From: Chromera velia
Taxonomy: Eukaryota; Sar; Chromeraceae
DNA length: 35,375 nt
Direction: 5' to 3'
NCBI GenBank assembly: GCA_018398765.1
Contig: JAHBMJ010004853.1
Location: 7,501 to 42,875, forward strand
Position 1 is the first letter of the stretch. The number at the start of each line of letters is the position of its first letter. The position numbers were made by a program, and so were the translations under genes. The notes beneath the pieces are model-generated. The model ran no database searches, was not told where the DNA came from, and was given only the letters and a program-made list of their open reading frames with translations. Positions 25,078 through 35,189 of this stretch are shown here, piece after piece.

Positions 25078-27090
25078 TTAGTTTATGTAGCCCGAAAGCG
25101 CACGGAGAACCCTATCAATACTTTCGTTCCCAGTCATCTTGATGATCCGTTTTCCCTTTTCATCGTACTTCTCTTTCAAATCCCACTTCTTATACTTCTG
25201 TGGATCAAACGAGAAAGGAGGCTGCCCTAGTGGCGTAGAGACGGGAACCGCAGCAGGGTCAAACTCCAACTCGCAGTCAAGATCTTCAAAAATCTCGGGT
25301 CTGGGTCTGATGGGCACAGTGTTTTGGGAAGATGAACTAGAAGACGCACCCTCATTGCACCCCTCCACAACCCTCCAGTCACTCTCATTCGAGTCCATCG
25401 CTGCAAAAAACGCCTTTTCGTCTGCTTGCTCTCCCATCGCGTCCGTATTCAGCCAGAGCACCACTTTCTCTGGCAAAAACAATTTGATTATCCCTGCCAC
25501 CCACTTGAAAGGGGGCTCGGGACGCCCCCTGTCAGGACCCCAACGCAAGTTGGTCACTTTGACTCTTACCGTGTTGACCTTCGGGTGCAGTGCACCGACG
25601 TCAAGCCCCTGAAGGCCTGCTGCGTACACAAGCGCTCCCCTGCCATCAAGGGCAAGAGCCAATTCCTCCATCCCTCTCTTGACGACATCTGGGTGGAAGA
25701 GGGGCAGCTCAAAGGGACGGCTGTCTGTTAGGGTATCGTCATATTCCATCACAATAGTACCTAGTCTGGTCAAATGGGGGAGCTGTGAGAGCTCATGCAT
25801 CGTGTGCTTCTGCTCTCGAGACGCGAGGACAAGCTGCAACCGCTGCAAATTTTGGAAATGGGGGAGAATGGGCTTTTCGGAGGGGAGCACAAGGAGAGTC
25901 TGCCCCTCGTCCTCAGGATTCCAATCCTCCCACACATCCGGCGATTCCTCTTCGTACCCCCAGCCCCAGGCAGCTGCCTCTTCCTCTTCGTCTGCCTCTT
26001 CTCCCACCTCATTCTCGTCTCCTTCCTGCCCCTCTGCTTCTTCCTCTTCCTCCTCATCTGCCCCTACTCCCGCCTCATTCTCCTCTTCTTGCTGCCCCTC
26101 TTCTTCTTCCTCTTCCTCCTCTGCCTCTTCCTCCTCTTCCCCTGCTTCCATTATCACATCCTCGCTGTAGGTCACCAGCTGCACGTCCCTCACTGTGCTG
26201 CTGACAGAGAGGACCACAGAGGTTAGCTCGGACAGCGACTCTTGGTGGTTGACCTTGAAGCTGAGGGCCTCAAGACTCGGAAAGAGGGCACCGAGGGCCC
26301 CGGCATCCTTCTGGTAATCTATCCCTGCCCGCCCGCCTCCGGCAGGCCATTCGACCTCCAGGCGGAGGAGCTGAGGAGAGACGGCCGTTTGCCCAGGGGT
26401 GGATGCTGCTTGGGAGAAAGCTCTGAGAGACGGGGCGACGGCCTGTTCACACAAGGTCAGGGAACGCAGAGAACCCATCTTGAGAAACTGTTGGGTGGTC
26501 GGGATTTGTTTGTCTTCTTCTGTGGAGGCATCTGCGGACACTTTGACGCGCAGTGCCGTCACTGCACCCAGTGTGAGGTCGTCGTCTTCGAGGAGACGGA
26601 GACGGGGGACGTCCTCGATGACTGTGGGGGGGAGTTTGGCCGCAATCTGTTTCTTCAAAGAGGCAAGATGGTCCTTCTTTGCCCCCTTGCTTTTTTTAAC
26701 AGAGGCGGGAAACAGGATGTCAGAAAGGAGCATCTCGCGAAGCCCCTCTGCGCTGAACTTTGGGGGGCCCTCTGCGGTCTTTTCACCTCCCCGTCTCCCT
26801 CGACGACCTCCATCGGCATAATGGGTCTGGATGGTGAGAGCGAAGTCCGGACTCTTGGAACGACCTGGAGCCATAACAAACGGCTTTCTGGGATCGATGT
26901 AATCAGATTCCGCGATCGTCACTTTTAACTGGAACTGGGAACAGACATCGAGCAGCGCGCCTTTGCACGTACGTGCAAATCCTCGAAGGTCTTGGTGAGA
27001 CAAAAAGGGTACAAGAGCCTCAAGGAAGGTCGCAGGGAGACCGTCCCATATCTGAAGGTAAGAGAAGAATTTCTTTTCAACCTTCGTCAT
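25078..27090 (-). CDS. F-box-like, leucine-rich protein with acidic insert (670 aa)
   Basis: An uninterrupted 670-codon frame begins at ATG 27090-27088 in a good context (ccgccATGA) and ends with TAA at 25080-25078. Residues about 15-55 (WDGLPATFLEALVPFLSHQD ... FARTCKGALLDV) have the L-P...L-x-x-FLS-x-x-DL-x-x-FARTCK pattern of an F-box. Several later stretches look like irregular leucine-rich repeats (LRSLTLCEQA, LLRLEVEWP, FPSLEALSFKV, FQNLQRLQLVLA). Residues about 311-400 are almost entirely Glu/Ala/Gly/Asp. F-box proteins present substrates to SCF ubiquitin ligases through Skp1, with the leucine-rich part usually binding the substrate; that role is inferred. The C-terminal lobe (from about residue 540) is unrecognised. 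The absence of introns contrasts with the neighbouring receptor gene. Confidence 0.8.
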   Translation of the reverse strand: MTKVEKKFFSYLQIWDGLPATFLEALVPFLSHQDLRGFARTCKGALLDVCSQFQLKVTIAESDYIDPRKPFVMAPGRSKSPDFALTIQTHYADGGRRGRRGGEKTAEGPPKFSAEGLREMLLSDILFPASVKKSKGAKKDHLASLKKQIAAKLPPTVIEDVPRLRLLEDDDLTLGAVTALRVKVSADASTEEDKQIPTTQQFLKMGSLRSLTLCEQAVAPSLRAFSQAASTPGQTAVSPQLLRLEVEWPAGGGRAGIDYQKDAGALGALFPSLEALSFKVNHQESLSELTSVVLSVSSTVRDVQLVTYSEDVIMEAGEEEEEAEEEEEEEEGQQEEENEAGVGADEEEEEEAEGQEGDENEVGEEADEEEEAAAWGWGYEEESPDVWEDWNPEDEGQTLLVLPSEKPILPHFQNLQRLQLVLASREQKHTMHELSQLPHLTRLGTIVMEYDDTLTDSRPFELPLFHPDVVKRGMEELALALDGRGALVYAAGLQGLDVGALHPKVNTVRVKVTNLRWGPDRGRPEPPFKWVAGIIKLFLPEKVVLWLNTDAMGEQADEKAFFAAMDSNESDWRVVEGCNEGASSSSSSQNTVPIRPRPEIFEDLDCELEFDPAAVPVSTPLGQPPFSFDPQKYKKWDLKEKYDEKGKRIIKMTGNESIDRVLRALSGYIN

Positions 27091-28156
27091 GGCGGAACTT
27101 CAAGACGATCTGCAAAAAGGACGTCTAAAAACCTCTGTATACGGCCGTCTCTTCCTCGATGCAATACAACTGAATTCTTCTGCCTGGTTCAAACCCTGAC
27201 CTTCGAAAGAATATAGCGAAACGAAATCTAACTGTACGTAAAGCTTTGTTCATGTAAACCAGACTTTTTTCTGACCTGGACAGACGCCGAAAGATTGAGA
27301 GCCTCGGGTTTTCGATTCGATCGATCAACAAAAATTTGGCGCCGGCGGTCTGCGTCTCGATCGAGCGTCAAGAGCCTTTCCGAGCATGGCCCCGGAAAGC
27401 GAAGCGGGGGGCACTTACCAAACTTTCCCCAGAGCCCACGATGCATGGAGCTTTGGTAAAAAAAAAGGCCCCGGAAAGCTCCGCTCCTCATTGGCTCAGA
27501 AAAGCGTCAAAAATTAACCACCTGCATGCCCTCGTTTGATCCGCTATCACTTTCTGCCAGTGCGTCAAAAGTAGGCAGGCGGTTTTAGCATGGTTTTATA
27601 GTTAGTACTGCCAAACAATACGTGTCACACTCTTCCAGCATACGTATCAAGGAAGAAGGAAGAGGGATCGTCTGGTCATTGTTCTTTTGAAAAACTTTGA
27701 GACGTCGTTGAGTTACCACCACAAGAAGAGTGCCATCTCCGCCGGCCATCGATGATCGATCTCCATCCCTCTCCTCTCGATTCGCTCCAAGACTTTCAAC
27801 ACTGTCAGCTGCACACCAACATCGGGTGAGACGTCGAAGCAATGCACAGTTGTCTGCGACTGTTTGTGTGTCTTCATAGATTCTTGGAAAGTCGTTAAGC
27901 CCTTGAGCTGTTCCCGCTCTGTGTTTGCAGCATTCAGTATTGACTGGGACTGAAGGCATACATGTAGCTATCTTTGAATGTCCTACGTATGCGTCGGCCT
28001 GGTATTTCTGTCTGTTTTCTTTTCTGCCTCCGTGTATTCAGTTTGTTGATGTATGCCCGTTTCCATCAGAAATTAACGTCTCTTCATGAAAAAATGCAGA
28101 CTGCGTCTTCTCCCGGCCTGGATTAGACCGGTTACAATCAATCATGCTCATAATTT
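27091..28156. other. Intergenic: upstream region of the F-box-like gene
   Basis: This region holds a GC-rich patch (gcgccggcgg near 27340) and two copies of ggccccggaaagc (27388-27400 and 27467-27479). A third copy in reverse orientation is at 30018-30030. The minus-strand gene's promoter should lie here, but I can mark no core element. No gene is supported. Confidence 0.5.
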
Positions 28157-29190
28157 TTGCTGAAAAGACTCTCCTCGCTCACTTACCCACTCGCTCATGC
28201 GCTCTCCTCCTCAATCCCTTCCTCCATCGCTTCATCCTTACCTTCCTCCCCTGACTTACTGACTCACTCACTTCTTTGCTCATCCACTCACCCCCTCACT
28301 CTTTTCCGCCGACCCTCCCTACCTGCCTCCTTCCCTGCCTGCTTTCATTCCAGCTTCCTTCCCTCCCTCCCTCTGCTCCTTCGCTCACTCGTTTAGTCGC
28401 TCACTCACTTATTCACTCACTCACTCAGTCACTTACACACCAACCCGCTCGCTCACTCACACAGACACCAAGCGACATCCACTTACTCAATGCCTCTTTC
28501 ACTAGCTGACTTGCTTACTGACAGACTTCCTCGCTTTTTCTTTCTTGCTTAATGTCTTTCGTTCTCTCTCTCTCTTTTTTTTTTTTTTTTCTTTTCTCTC
28601 TTTTTTTATTCTTTGTGTTTTCGTCCTTCTGTCCTGTTTTCCTCTCTTCTTTGCTTCTGCACTTTCTTTCTTCCCTTCTTCCTGTCTTCGATCCCTGTTT
28701 TATTTCTTCATTCTTCCACTTTCCGCCTGCCTCCTCTCTTTCTATATATTTTTCCGCTATTTATTTTTTCTATCCTTTCTCTAGTTTTTGTTTGCTTACT
28801 CGTTTGCTTACTCGTTTGCTTGGTACTTGTTTGACTACCTGCTTCTTTCCTACTGAGACTTTCTTTCCTTGATTCCTTCTTTCCTCCCTGCTTTATTCCT
28901 TCCGGCTCCTAACCTTCCTCCCTCCCTCCTTCCCTCCCTCCGTTCGTCTCTTCCATCTTCGTCCCTTCCCCCTTTTCCTCCTTTCTTCCATCCTTCCTTC
29001 ATTTCTTCATTCTTTCTTTCCTTCCTTTCTTCCTTCCTTCCTTCCTCGGAAGTTCATCCCTCCCTTCCTCTCGATCACCCTCCCTGCCTCCCTGCCAGGA
29101 CCTGCCTCCGTCGCGCCCCCTCCTTCCTCGCTCCCTTGCTTGCTTTATGCTTCCTTCTTTGCTTCTTAACCTTCCTCCAGGGGGCCCTCA
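28157..29190 (+). repeat. About 1 kb of pyrimidine-rich low-complexity DNA
   Basis: The plus strand is overwhelmingly C and T, with drifting short motifs: ctcactcactcac at 28180-28460, poly-T/CT at 28560-28620, then cttcctt and ccctccctcc units to about 29150. Open frames here are compositional artefacts (Ser/Leu/Phe/Pro only). Confidence 0.9.
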
Positions 29191-30473
29191 TGAGTCATGA
29201 TCTAGTCCATGATGATGGGTCTTAAACTAGGTCTCAAATTCCGTCCTTCTGTCTCTCCTTATTTTGCTCCCACTTTTTTGTAAAGATGTTGCAAAGTGGG
29301 GCTTGAAGCGGCACCTACTATCGCAGCCGGTGGCAGCTTATCGCATCTTGATTAATTAGCCCTAAAGTTGCATGAAGAACGTTCAATAATCTTTAATTGA
29401 GACTATAGGAAATTAATAAAAAAATTAAGTGAATGATAAGTCAAAAACTCAAAGTTAAATAAACTATCGATCATCAAAAAATAAAAAATAAATAAAATTA
29501 TGATGAAAGAAGGATTATTCGAGATACTGTTCGACATTGTTCGACCACTGTGATATTTTACATTAAAAGGATATTAAAAAAAAATTAATTCTCTTATTAG
29601 ATGTTTAAATATTGATTGATTTTTAAAGATGCATAGCATAGCAGTGTGAAAAACCCATACAAAAGTATTCTTAAATATACGAGTCTAGAAAAAGCGTGTC
29701 TAAGCCTCACTAAAGTTTATACTCGTATAAAAAACAAGTTGTCGGTGGCTTTTGTTAAGCGTCAAAATATCTGGGCGGCTTCTGCCATTATATATCATTA
29801 ATTCAAATCTGAGTGAATCATAATGTTCATGGTACGCCTAGGGTGAAACCACCATGACTCTGGAAAACGAAACAGAGGGCACTAAATTATGAAACAACTA
29901 TAGACCAAACAATTCTCGCGACTGCGAGCGTACCTTTCCGCAGCTTCAACCATGCAGCCATATAGTGTGCATCTAGTGTATACGAATAGCGTGCGTCAAG
30001 CAATTGTCATTTTTTTTGCTTTCCGGGGCCGTTCGCAAGCTTGCTTGCGTCAGATTAAATTCCGATCGAGCATGCATGATCGAGCTCAGTGCATGCATGC
30101 AGACCGCGCGCGAGACGGGAAAGTTGCATGGAGCAATTGCTGTGAAGTCATGTGAAGTCAATATATATATCTGGCCCCGAGTTTCGGCATGACTGTACTA
30201 CCTTGTACTACCCCTCCGACGCACGAATCCCACCTGAGTGACCTGACCAATGTTCAGACAGCACAGTGCTGCCTCCATAGAACCACAGAATCCTGGCTGA
30301 AGCCGATGTAGACGGTCTTTCTCAGTCTGTGACTTGGAGACAGCTTAAAATTGAGCGAAACTCCCTTCGGAATTTCATTCAGAAAAATCTGATCAGCCTT
30401 TTCTCTCCTGCTGTGTGGGGCTCTGCTCACACTTATTCTGCTGTAAATTACAGTACGGGTCTCTTCCAAGAAG
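29191..30473. other. Intergenic: AT-rich island and upstream region of the zinc-finger gene
   Basis: From about 29340 to 29830 the DNA is AT-rich (aaaaattaag, aataaaaaataaataaaatt). The last 500 bp before the zinc-finger gene are balanced and include a TGCATGCATGCA palindrome. No gene is supported. Confidence 0.6.
30090..30101. promoter_or_regulatory. TGCATGCATGCA palindrome upstream of the zinc-finger gene
   Basis: TGCATGC-type motifs are known upstream elements bound by AP2-family factors in apicomplexans. This one lies about 370 bp before the start codon. The same palindrome also occurs in introns and at 31858-31881, so a regulatory role here is only a suggestion. Confidence 0.25.
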
Positions 30474-31856
30474 ATGGCCTTTGCAATGCTACCCGGAATG
30501 AGCGAGTCCGAGTGCGAGTGTCCCGACTGCGGGAGGCTCTTTGTAACGGAGTCCGGGCTCCAGTATCACCAGCGTCAAAAGCTGCACGGCTCCTTTGGGC
30601 ACGTGTGTGTGGATTGCCAAACGAAGTTCCGCACTGAACAGAGCCTTGAGCAGCACCAGCGTCACCGGCTTCACGGCTCTCATGGTCACGTGTGTGTGGA
30701 TTGTCATAAAAAGTTCGGCACTGAGCAGGGGCTTGAGCAGCACCAGCGTGAAAGGCTTCACGGCACTCACGGTCACGTGAGGAAGTTTGGCACTGAACAG
30801 AGCCTTGGGCAGTACCAGCGTGACCGGCTTCACGGCTCTCATAGTCACGTCTGTGTGGATTGTCTTAAGAAGTTCGGAACTGAACAGAGCCTTGAGCAGC
30901 ACCAGCGTGACCGGCTTCACGGCTCGCATGGTCACATGTGTGTGGATTGTGAAATGAAGTTCGCCACTGAACAGAGCCTTGAGCAGCACCAGCGTGAAAG
31001 GCTTCACGGCTCTCACGGCCACGAGTGTGTGGATTGTCTTAAGAAGTTCGGAACTGAGGAGAGCCTTGAGCAGCACCAGCGTGACCGGCTTCACGGCTCG
31101 CATGGTCACATGTGTGTGGATTGTCAGATGAAGTTCGCCACTGAACAGAGCCTTGAGCAGCACCAGCGTGACCGGCTTCACGGCTCGCATGGTCACGTGT
31201 GTGTGGATTGTCAGATGAAGTTCGCCACTGAACAGAGCCTTGAGCAGCACCAGCGTGAGAGCTTGCACGGTTCTCATGGTTACGTGTGCGTGGATTGTCA
31301 GATGAAGTTCGCCACTGAACAGAGCCTTCAGCAGCACCAGCGTGAAAGGCTTCACGGCTCTCATGGTCATGTCTGTGCGGATTGTGAAATGAGGTTCCGT
31401 ACTCAGCGGGAGCTTGCGCAGCACCAGCGTGACTGGCTGCATGGTTTCCGTATACGAGCCTCAGCGCAGCGCTCAACGACTACCAGAGCGTTGCTTTCCA
31501 ACTTAAGACTCTGGAATCCTCTGGCTGCCCCAAGGGGTTCAGGTGACAGAGGGGTGCAGTTGGGAGGGGCAATTGTTGGAGAAAGGAAGCAAGATCAATG
31601 GAATTACATAGGGGAAAACGACTGTCCCATCTGTATGGAGCCTGTGCATGAGAAGACAGCAGGGCAGCACGCGCACGCATGGCCTGGAATAGGGGAGAGA
31701 CGACGTTGGTGGGTCGCGGGTGTCTGCCGCACCAAGCGGGACCACAAAGTGTGCAACCAGTGTGCAGACAGGCTGCTGACACAGAGCCTCTCGAAAGGAG
31801 AAATTCTTCGTTGCCCATTTTGCAGGAAGCAATTTCTATTGGAACAATTCTTTTAA
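30474..31856 (+). CDS. Tandem C2H2 zinc-finger protein with C-terminal RING finger (460 aa)
   Basis: A single frame runs from ATG 30474 (aagATGG context) to TAA 31854-31856. Residues about 16-323 are eleven finger units, typical unit CVDCQMKFATEQSLEQHQRD followed by RLHGSHGHV. The spacing is C-x2-C-x12-H-x5-H and the unit is 29 residues (87 bp), nearly identical between copies. Unit 4 lacks both cysteines because of a 15-nt in-frame deletion, and has Tyr for the first His. Residues 384-450 form a RING-like domain: C-P-I-C, then C-x5-H-x2-C-x2-C, then C-P-F-C, with a long first loop. RING domains recruit E2 enzymes for ubiquitin transfer; C2H2 arrays with x5 between the histidines bind RNA, DNA or protein. 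Inferred: a ubiquitin ligase whose fingers select the target. Confidence 0.88.
   Translation: MAFAMLPGMSESECECPDCGRLFVTESGLQYHQRQKLHGSFGHVCVDCQTKFRTEQSLEQHQRHRLHGSHGHVCVDCHKKFGTEQGLEQHQRERLHGTHGHVRKFGTEQSLGQYQRDRLHGSHSHVCVDCLKKFGTEQSLEQHQRDRLHGSHGHMCVDCEMKFATEQSLEQHQRERLHGSHGHECVDCLKKFGTEESLEQHQRDRLHGSHGHMCVDCQMKFATEQSLEQHQRDRLHGSHGHVCVDCQMKFATEQSLEQHQRESLHGSHGYVCVDCQMKFATEQSLQQHQRERLHGSHGHVCADCEMRFRTQRELAQHQRDWLHGFRIRASAQRSTTTRALLSNLRLWNPLAAPRGSGDRGVQLGGAIVGERKQDQWNYIGENDCPICMEPVHEKTAGQHAHAWPGIGERRRWWVAGVCRTKRDHKVCNQCADRLLTQSLSKGEILRCPFCRKQFLLEQFF
30519..31450 (+). repeat. 87-bp tandem repeat array (zinc-finger units)
   Basis: Eleven units, of which numbers 2-10 are close copies. The spacing of the accagcg motif is 87 bp, except 72 bp between units 3 and 4. 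The anti-sense strand is also open over this array, a by-product of the repeat. Confidence 0.9.
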
Positions 31857-32700
31857 GTGCATGCATGCCTAGATGCATGCATGACCTTCGCTGTATAACA
31901 AACTTAGTCAAACTCTAGGTCAAACTGTGTATAACATTAATTATATAATTTATGTTTAATATATGATGATTCTAATTCAGTACATCCACTTTATATACAT
32001 GCAACTAAGATTGTCGTTGAATTTCTCATTGCAAATTGTCAATAATACAGTTAATCGCTCTATAACTATACCTGTGCCACTAGCTGTGGCAGTGTATGGC
32101 CCATTCTTTTATTCATTTGATTTATTATCATATTAAAATGATGATTTAATTATTAATATTTTTGTTATAAACTTTGCTATAGCTAGTTTGCTAGAAACTC
32201 CGACCCCAAGGTTGTGGGCTTAGTATTATAGCCGCCGTGGGCCCAAACTTTAAACATTTTACTTAGTAGTTTAATTATATGACTTTATCGTTCTGTACGT
32301 ATCTCTACGTAAACCCCCAAATCTTTATAACTTACTGCAAAATATTTTTACTTTCTTTTTCCAAAAAAACTTATAAAAAAACCTAGAAAAAAACTTAAAA
32401 GAATTGTAATATAATTTTAAAAATGTATTAAACGAGATTCAAGCCCATACCTGGCAGTAGACCGCAGGGATTCCTGAAACATAAAATCCTATCCTATCCT
32501 TAGTATCCTATCCAATCCAAAACGTTGATTGAATTCATAATTTAGCCATACATGCATCGATCGTTTCAAATCAAACTTTAAAATTTATTTTTTACTAAAA
32601 CTTTACAGGTCACACCTAAATTGAACAGGAAATGAAAATCTATGTTTATTATAGTTTATTATGGAGAAGTAAAAGTATGATACAATATGTGAACACAAAA
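31857..32700. other. AT-rich intergenic DNA with TGCATGCA pair at its start
   Basis: TGCATGCATGC at 31858-31868 and TGCATGCA at 31874-31881 follow immediately after the stop codon. The rest is AT-rich, with a short atcctatcct repeat at about 32487-32517. No gene is seen. Confidence 0.6.
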
Positions 32701-34947
32701 TTGGCTTCAAGCACAGTCCCGGCCATTGACTCAAGTGTCGCCACAGACAGATGATCGGAAGAGGACTGCTAATTGGGAAGAAAAAATATTTTGTTCACGC
32801 GGGTGCGTGGGATAAGAACACGGCGAGGAAGAGAGAGAGAGAGAGGAAGGACATGCAGAGCATAAAACGGAGCCCGAAGAAATCTTGTCCATGCATGGAA
32901 GACAAATGGAGGAACCAACCAGCCACTTGACATCCGGACGCATGCTTGACCCCCCTCGCTGTCTCGCGCTGTTCTGTCAGTGAACTTTCTATTGAATGTT
33001 GAAATTTCTTTTCCCTACTTTTATTGTTCCCTTCTTTCCCCCCTTCAATTGTCTGGCTCAATAAAAAACAAAAGAATGTGGAAATCCGCGCCCCGTACGA
33101 TAAAAATTTCAAGAATTCAAGTGCGATCTCATCCACCCATCCATCAATCCTTCCATTCAGTTCAGACACACGTACGCCAAATGGGAGCGCAAAATTGGAG
33201 ACTGGGAGACCGTCCCTGGAGGTCAGACGGCCGGCACCCATTGCGAGAAAGACGAGAGAGCTAGACGAAGGGAGAGACTGAGACAGACACAGAGACAATG
33301 AAGAGGCGAAAAGGAAGGAAGAGGAAAGAATACGGTACTGATAGTTTCATGGACGGGAGAAGAAAGAGAGAGTCAGTCGCATTAGACTGCTCCTGTCTTT
33401 TCGCCTCATTCATGCTTGCAGACAACAAAAGGGTGGAAGCCATACTTTCACCATAAATTCTCCTGAGAAATCGATCGGAGACAGAAAAGGCCTTTCCTTC
33501 CTTTACTGCTCTTTCCCCCCCTCTCCTTCTGCCGTTCTCCCGCTTTCCCTGCATGTCTTCAATCTCGAATGTCAACATGCAGACAGGCAATACATCATTC
33601 AAGGAATGAAACAAAGAAGCAAACTTGCGAGGAAAGAAAAGGAAGACTACGCGATTCCTTTGGCGTGCGTCACCTCCAGTCCATCCAATCAAGACATTCG
33701 ATTCAATCATCTCATCCGACTAACAACTACTATTTACAGCGCCCTGCATGAGGGGAGGTAGAAAAAGAGAGATGGCAGGCAGCCTAGCCTGCTGGGTCTT
33801 TTTCCTTTCTTCACGTCTTTTTTTGCGAATTGAACGAAAGAAATGACAGAGACAGACAGAAAGAAAGAGACATGCATCTTTCTTTCTTTCCTTTCCTTCT
33901 GTCTTCAGCCTCAAATGGAGGCACTCCGACGCGCAGACAGCAACGGACAGTCAAGTCACAAAAAGAACATCAACAAGTCAAAAACTGAAGGAAGAGAAGG
34001 GACAGTACGCCAAGGTCAACCGACACCCCCAGCAGGGCATCCCCTCTTCTCTTGCCAGTGTCTTCAAGAAGACAGACAGAATCAGTCACCCACAGTTTCA
34101 TTCAATCATTGCTACGAAGAATCATGCAGACCCTCTCCGTCCGCACTTGTGTGCACGGAAAGGAAGAAACACGAGTGTGCCGCCTGACCGCCCTGCCTCA
34201 TTCTTTCTTTCCTCCTCTTTTCTTCCTCAAAGAAAGACAAAGAGAACGATCGAAAAAAGCCGAAGGGGCGAAGAAAAATCCGGACAGAACTTTCCGAAAA
34301 GGGCAGTCAGAAGTCTGCACGCACCTACGCATTCACTGTCACGAAACAACGAAGCCATCCGAGACAAGACAGACCGACCGAAGAGGAGCCCAAGCTCCTT
34401 ATCGAAAGAAATAAATTCTTCTTTCAACTTTGCGTCCTTTTTTTTCCTCACGCAGGCTCCGTCACCTTCTTTTGGTATTCCCCTGCACACCCCTCACCCC
34501 TCAATGCATTCCTCAACGGTTTGTTGTCCATGCAAAGACAGAAAGAAAGACAAAGAAGGGACGAGAGAAGACTACACCCTCCCAGCGAGAACGTCAGTCA
34601 AGCTGAAAGGTAACCCCCCAAGAGCCCTCCGCTCTTCACCTTCCTTCAAAAGAAGCAGCCACTCCAACCAGGCCCACCAATCCATCAGAAGAGAGCACAC
34701 AGAAACCCTTCCATCACTCTCATTCCAGCATTCCCCCCTAGCTTCCATCTATCCTGCTGAAGGACCGATGCAGGGGGGTAAACGAAAATGTTTTTAAAAA
34801 CACAGAGAGAGGGACAGAGAAAGAAGACAGAAGGAAACCGTTCTGCTTTCCTCAAGCAAAAAGAGGAAAGACAAACAGACAACACGCCTCCAATGCCACC
34901 TCTCTCTGCTCACTACAGCCCCCTCACCCCCTTTCTTCTTCTTCTCT
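32701..34947. other. Low-complexity region downstream of the CPSase gene, no supported gene
   Basis: Balanced but repetitive DNA with many gaaagaaag/gacagacag and cttcctt motifs. Several frames of 60-216 codons overlap on both strands with biased Ser/Lys/Arg/Phe content and no domain. Part of it is probably the 3' untranslated region of the minus-strand CPSase gene. Confidence 0.5.
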
Positions 34948-35187
34948 TCAAAGCCCCGTTCGCCCCGTATACTCATCCCATGCGAGGATTTCGAAGAACG
35001 GCCTGTTCTGTTTCTTCTCCCTGTAGTCCTTTCTGATCAACGAATCCACCAGCAGAGAGGCCAACTTCATGTCTGTCACCAGAGGGACCCCACAGTCGAT
35101 GGCTGTTCGCCTGATGTGGTACCCGTCAGTGAGGGCTTTGGACTCCATCGAATCGGGCACGTTGATCACCAGCTCCACCTTCTTTTC
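34948..35187 (-). CDS. Carbamoyl-phosphate synthetase, last exon (MGS-like domain)
   Basis: On the minus strand the exon follows a tgcacag acceptor (first base 35187) and reads EKKVELVINVPDS, TDGYHIRRTAIDCGVPLVTD and MKLASLLVDSL, ending with a stop at 34950-34948. The 'LVIN.P', 'DGY.IRR.A.D..VPL.T' and following helix are characteristic of the MGS-like C-terminal domain of carbamoyl-phosphate synthetase, the enzyme of the first step of pyrimidine synthesis. In that family the domain binds allosteric effectors. The tail after it (RPFFEILAWDEYTG) is an extension of about 25 residues. The catalytic ATP-grasp halves must lie upstream, beyond 35375. Whether it is a separate large subunit or fused to the glutaminase or other pyrimidine enzymes cannot be seen here. 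Confidence 0.85.
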   Translation of the reverse strand, partial: EKKVELVINVPDSMESKALTDGYHIRRTAIDCGVPLVTDMKLASLLVDSLIRKDYREKKQNRPFFEILAWDEYTGRTGL

Positions 35188-35189
35188 CT

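Noticed and set aside
25679-26928. Plus-strand frames up to 228 codons inside the F-box-like gene
   Set aside because: They are compositional shadows of the 670-codon minus-strand frame and consist of Ser/Pro/Leu runs opposite the Glu-rich insert.
28157-29225. Plus-strand frames in the pyrimidine tract
   Set aside because: Only Ser, Leu, Phe and Pro codons, with no stops merely because purines are rare. No domain or codon structure.
30489-31442. 317-codon open frame on the minus strand across the zinc-finger array
   Set aside because: It is the mirror of the 87-bp tandem repeat; the repeated peptide has no domain and the plus strand has perfect finger spacing and a RING.
34147-34797. 216-codon plus-strand frame before the CPSase exon
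   Set aside because: Low-complexity Ser/Lys/Arg content, no recognisable domain, overlapping frames on both strands; it probably overlaps the 3' untranslated region of the minus-strand gene.
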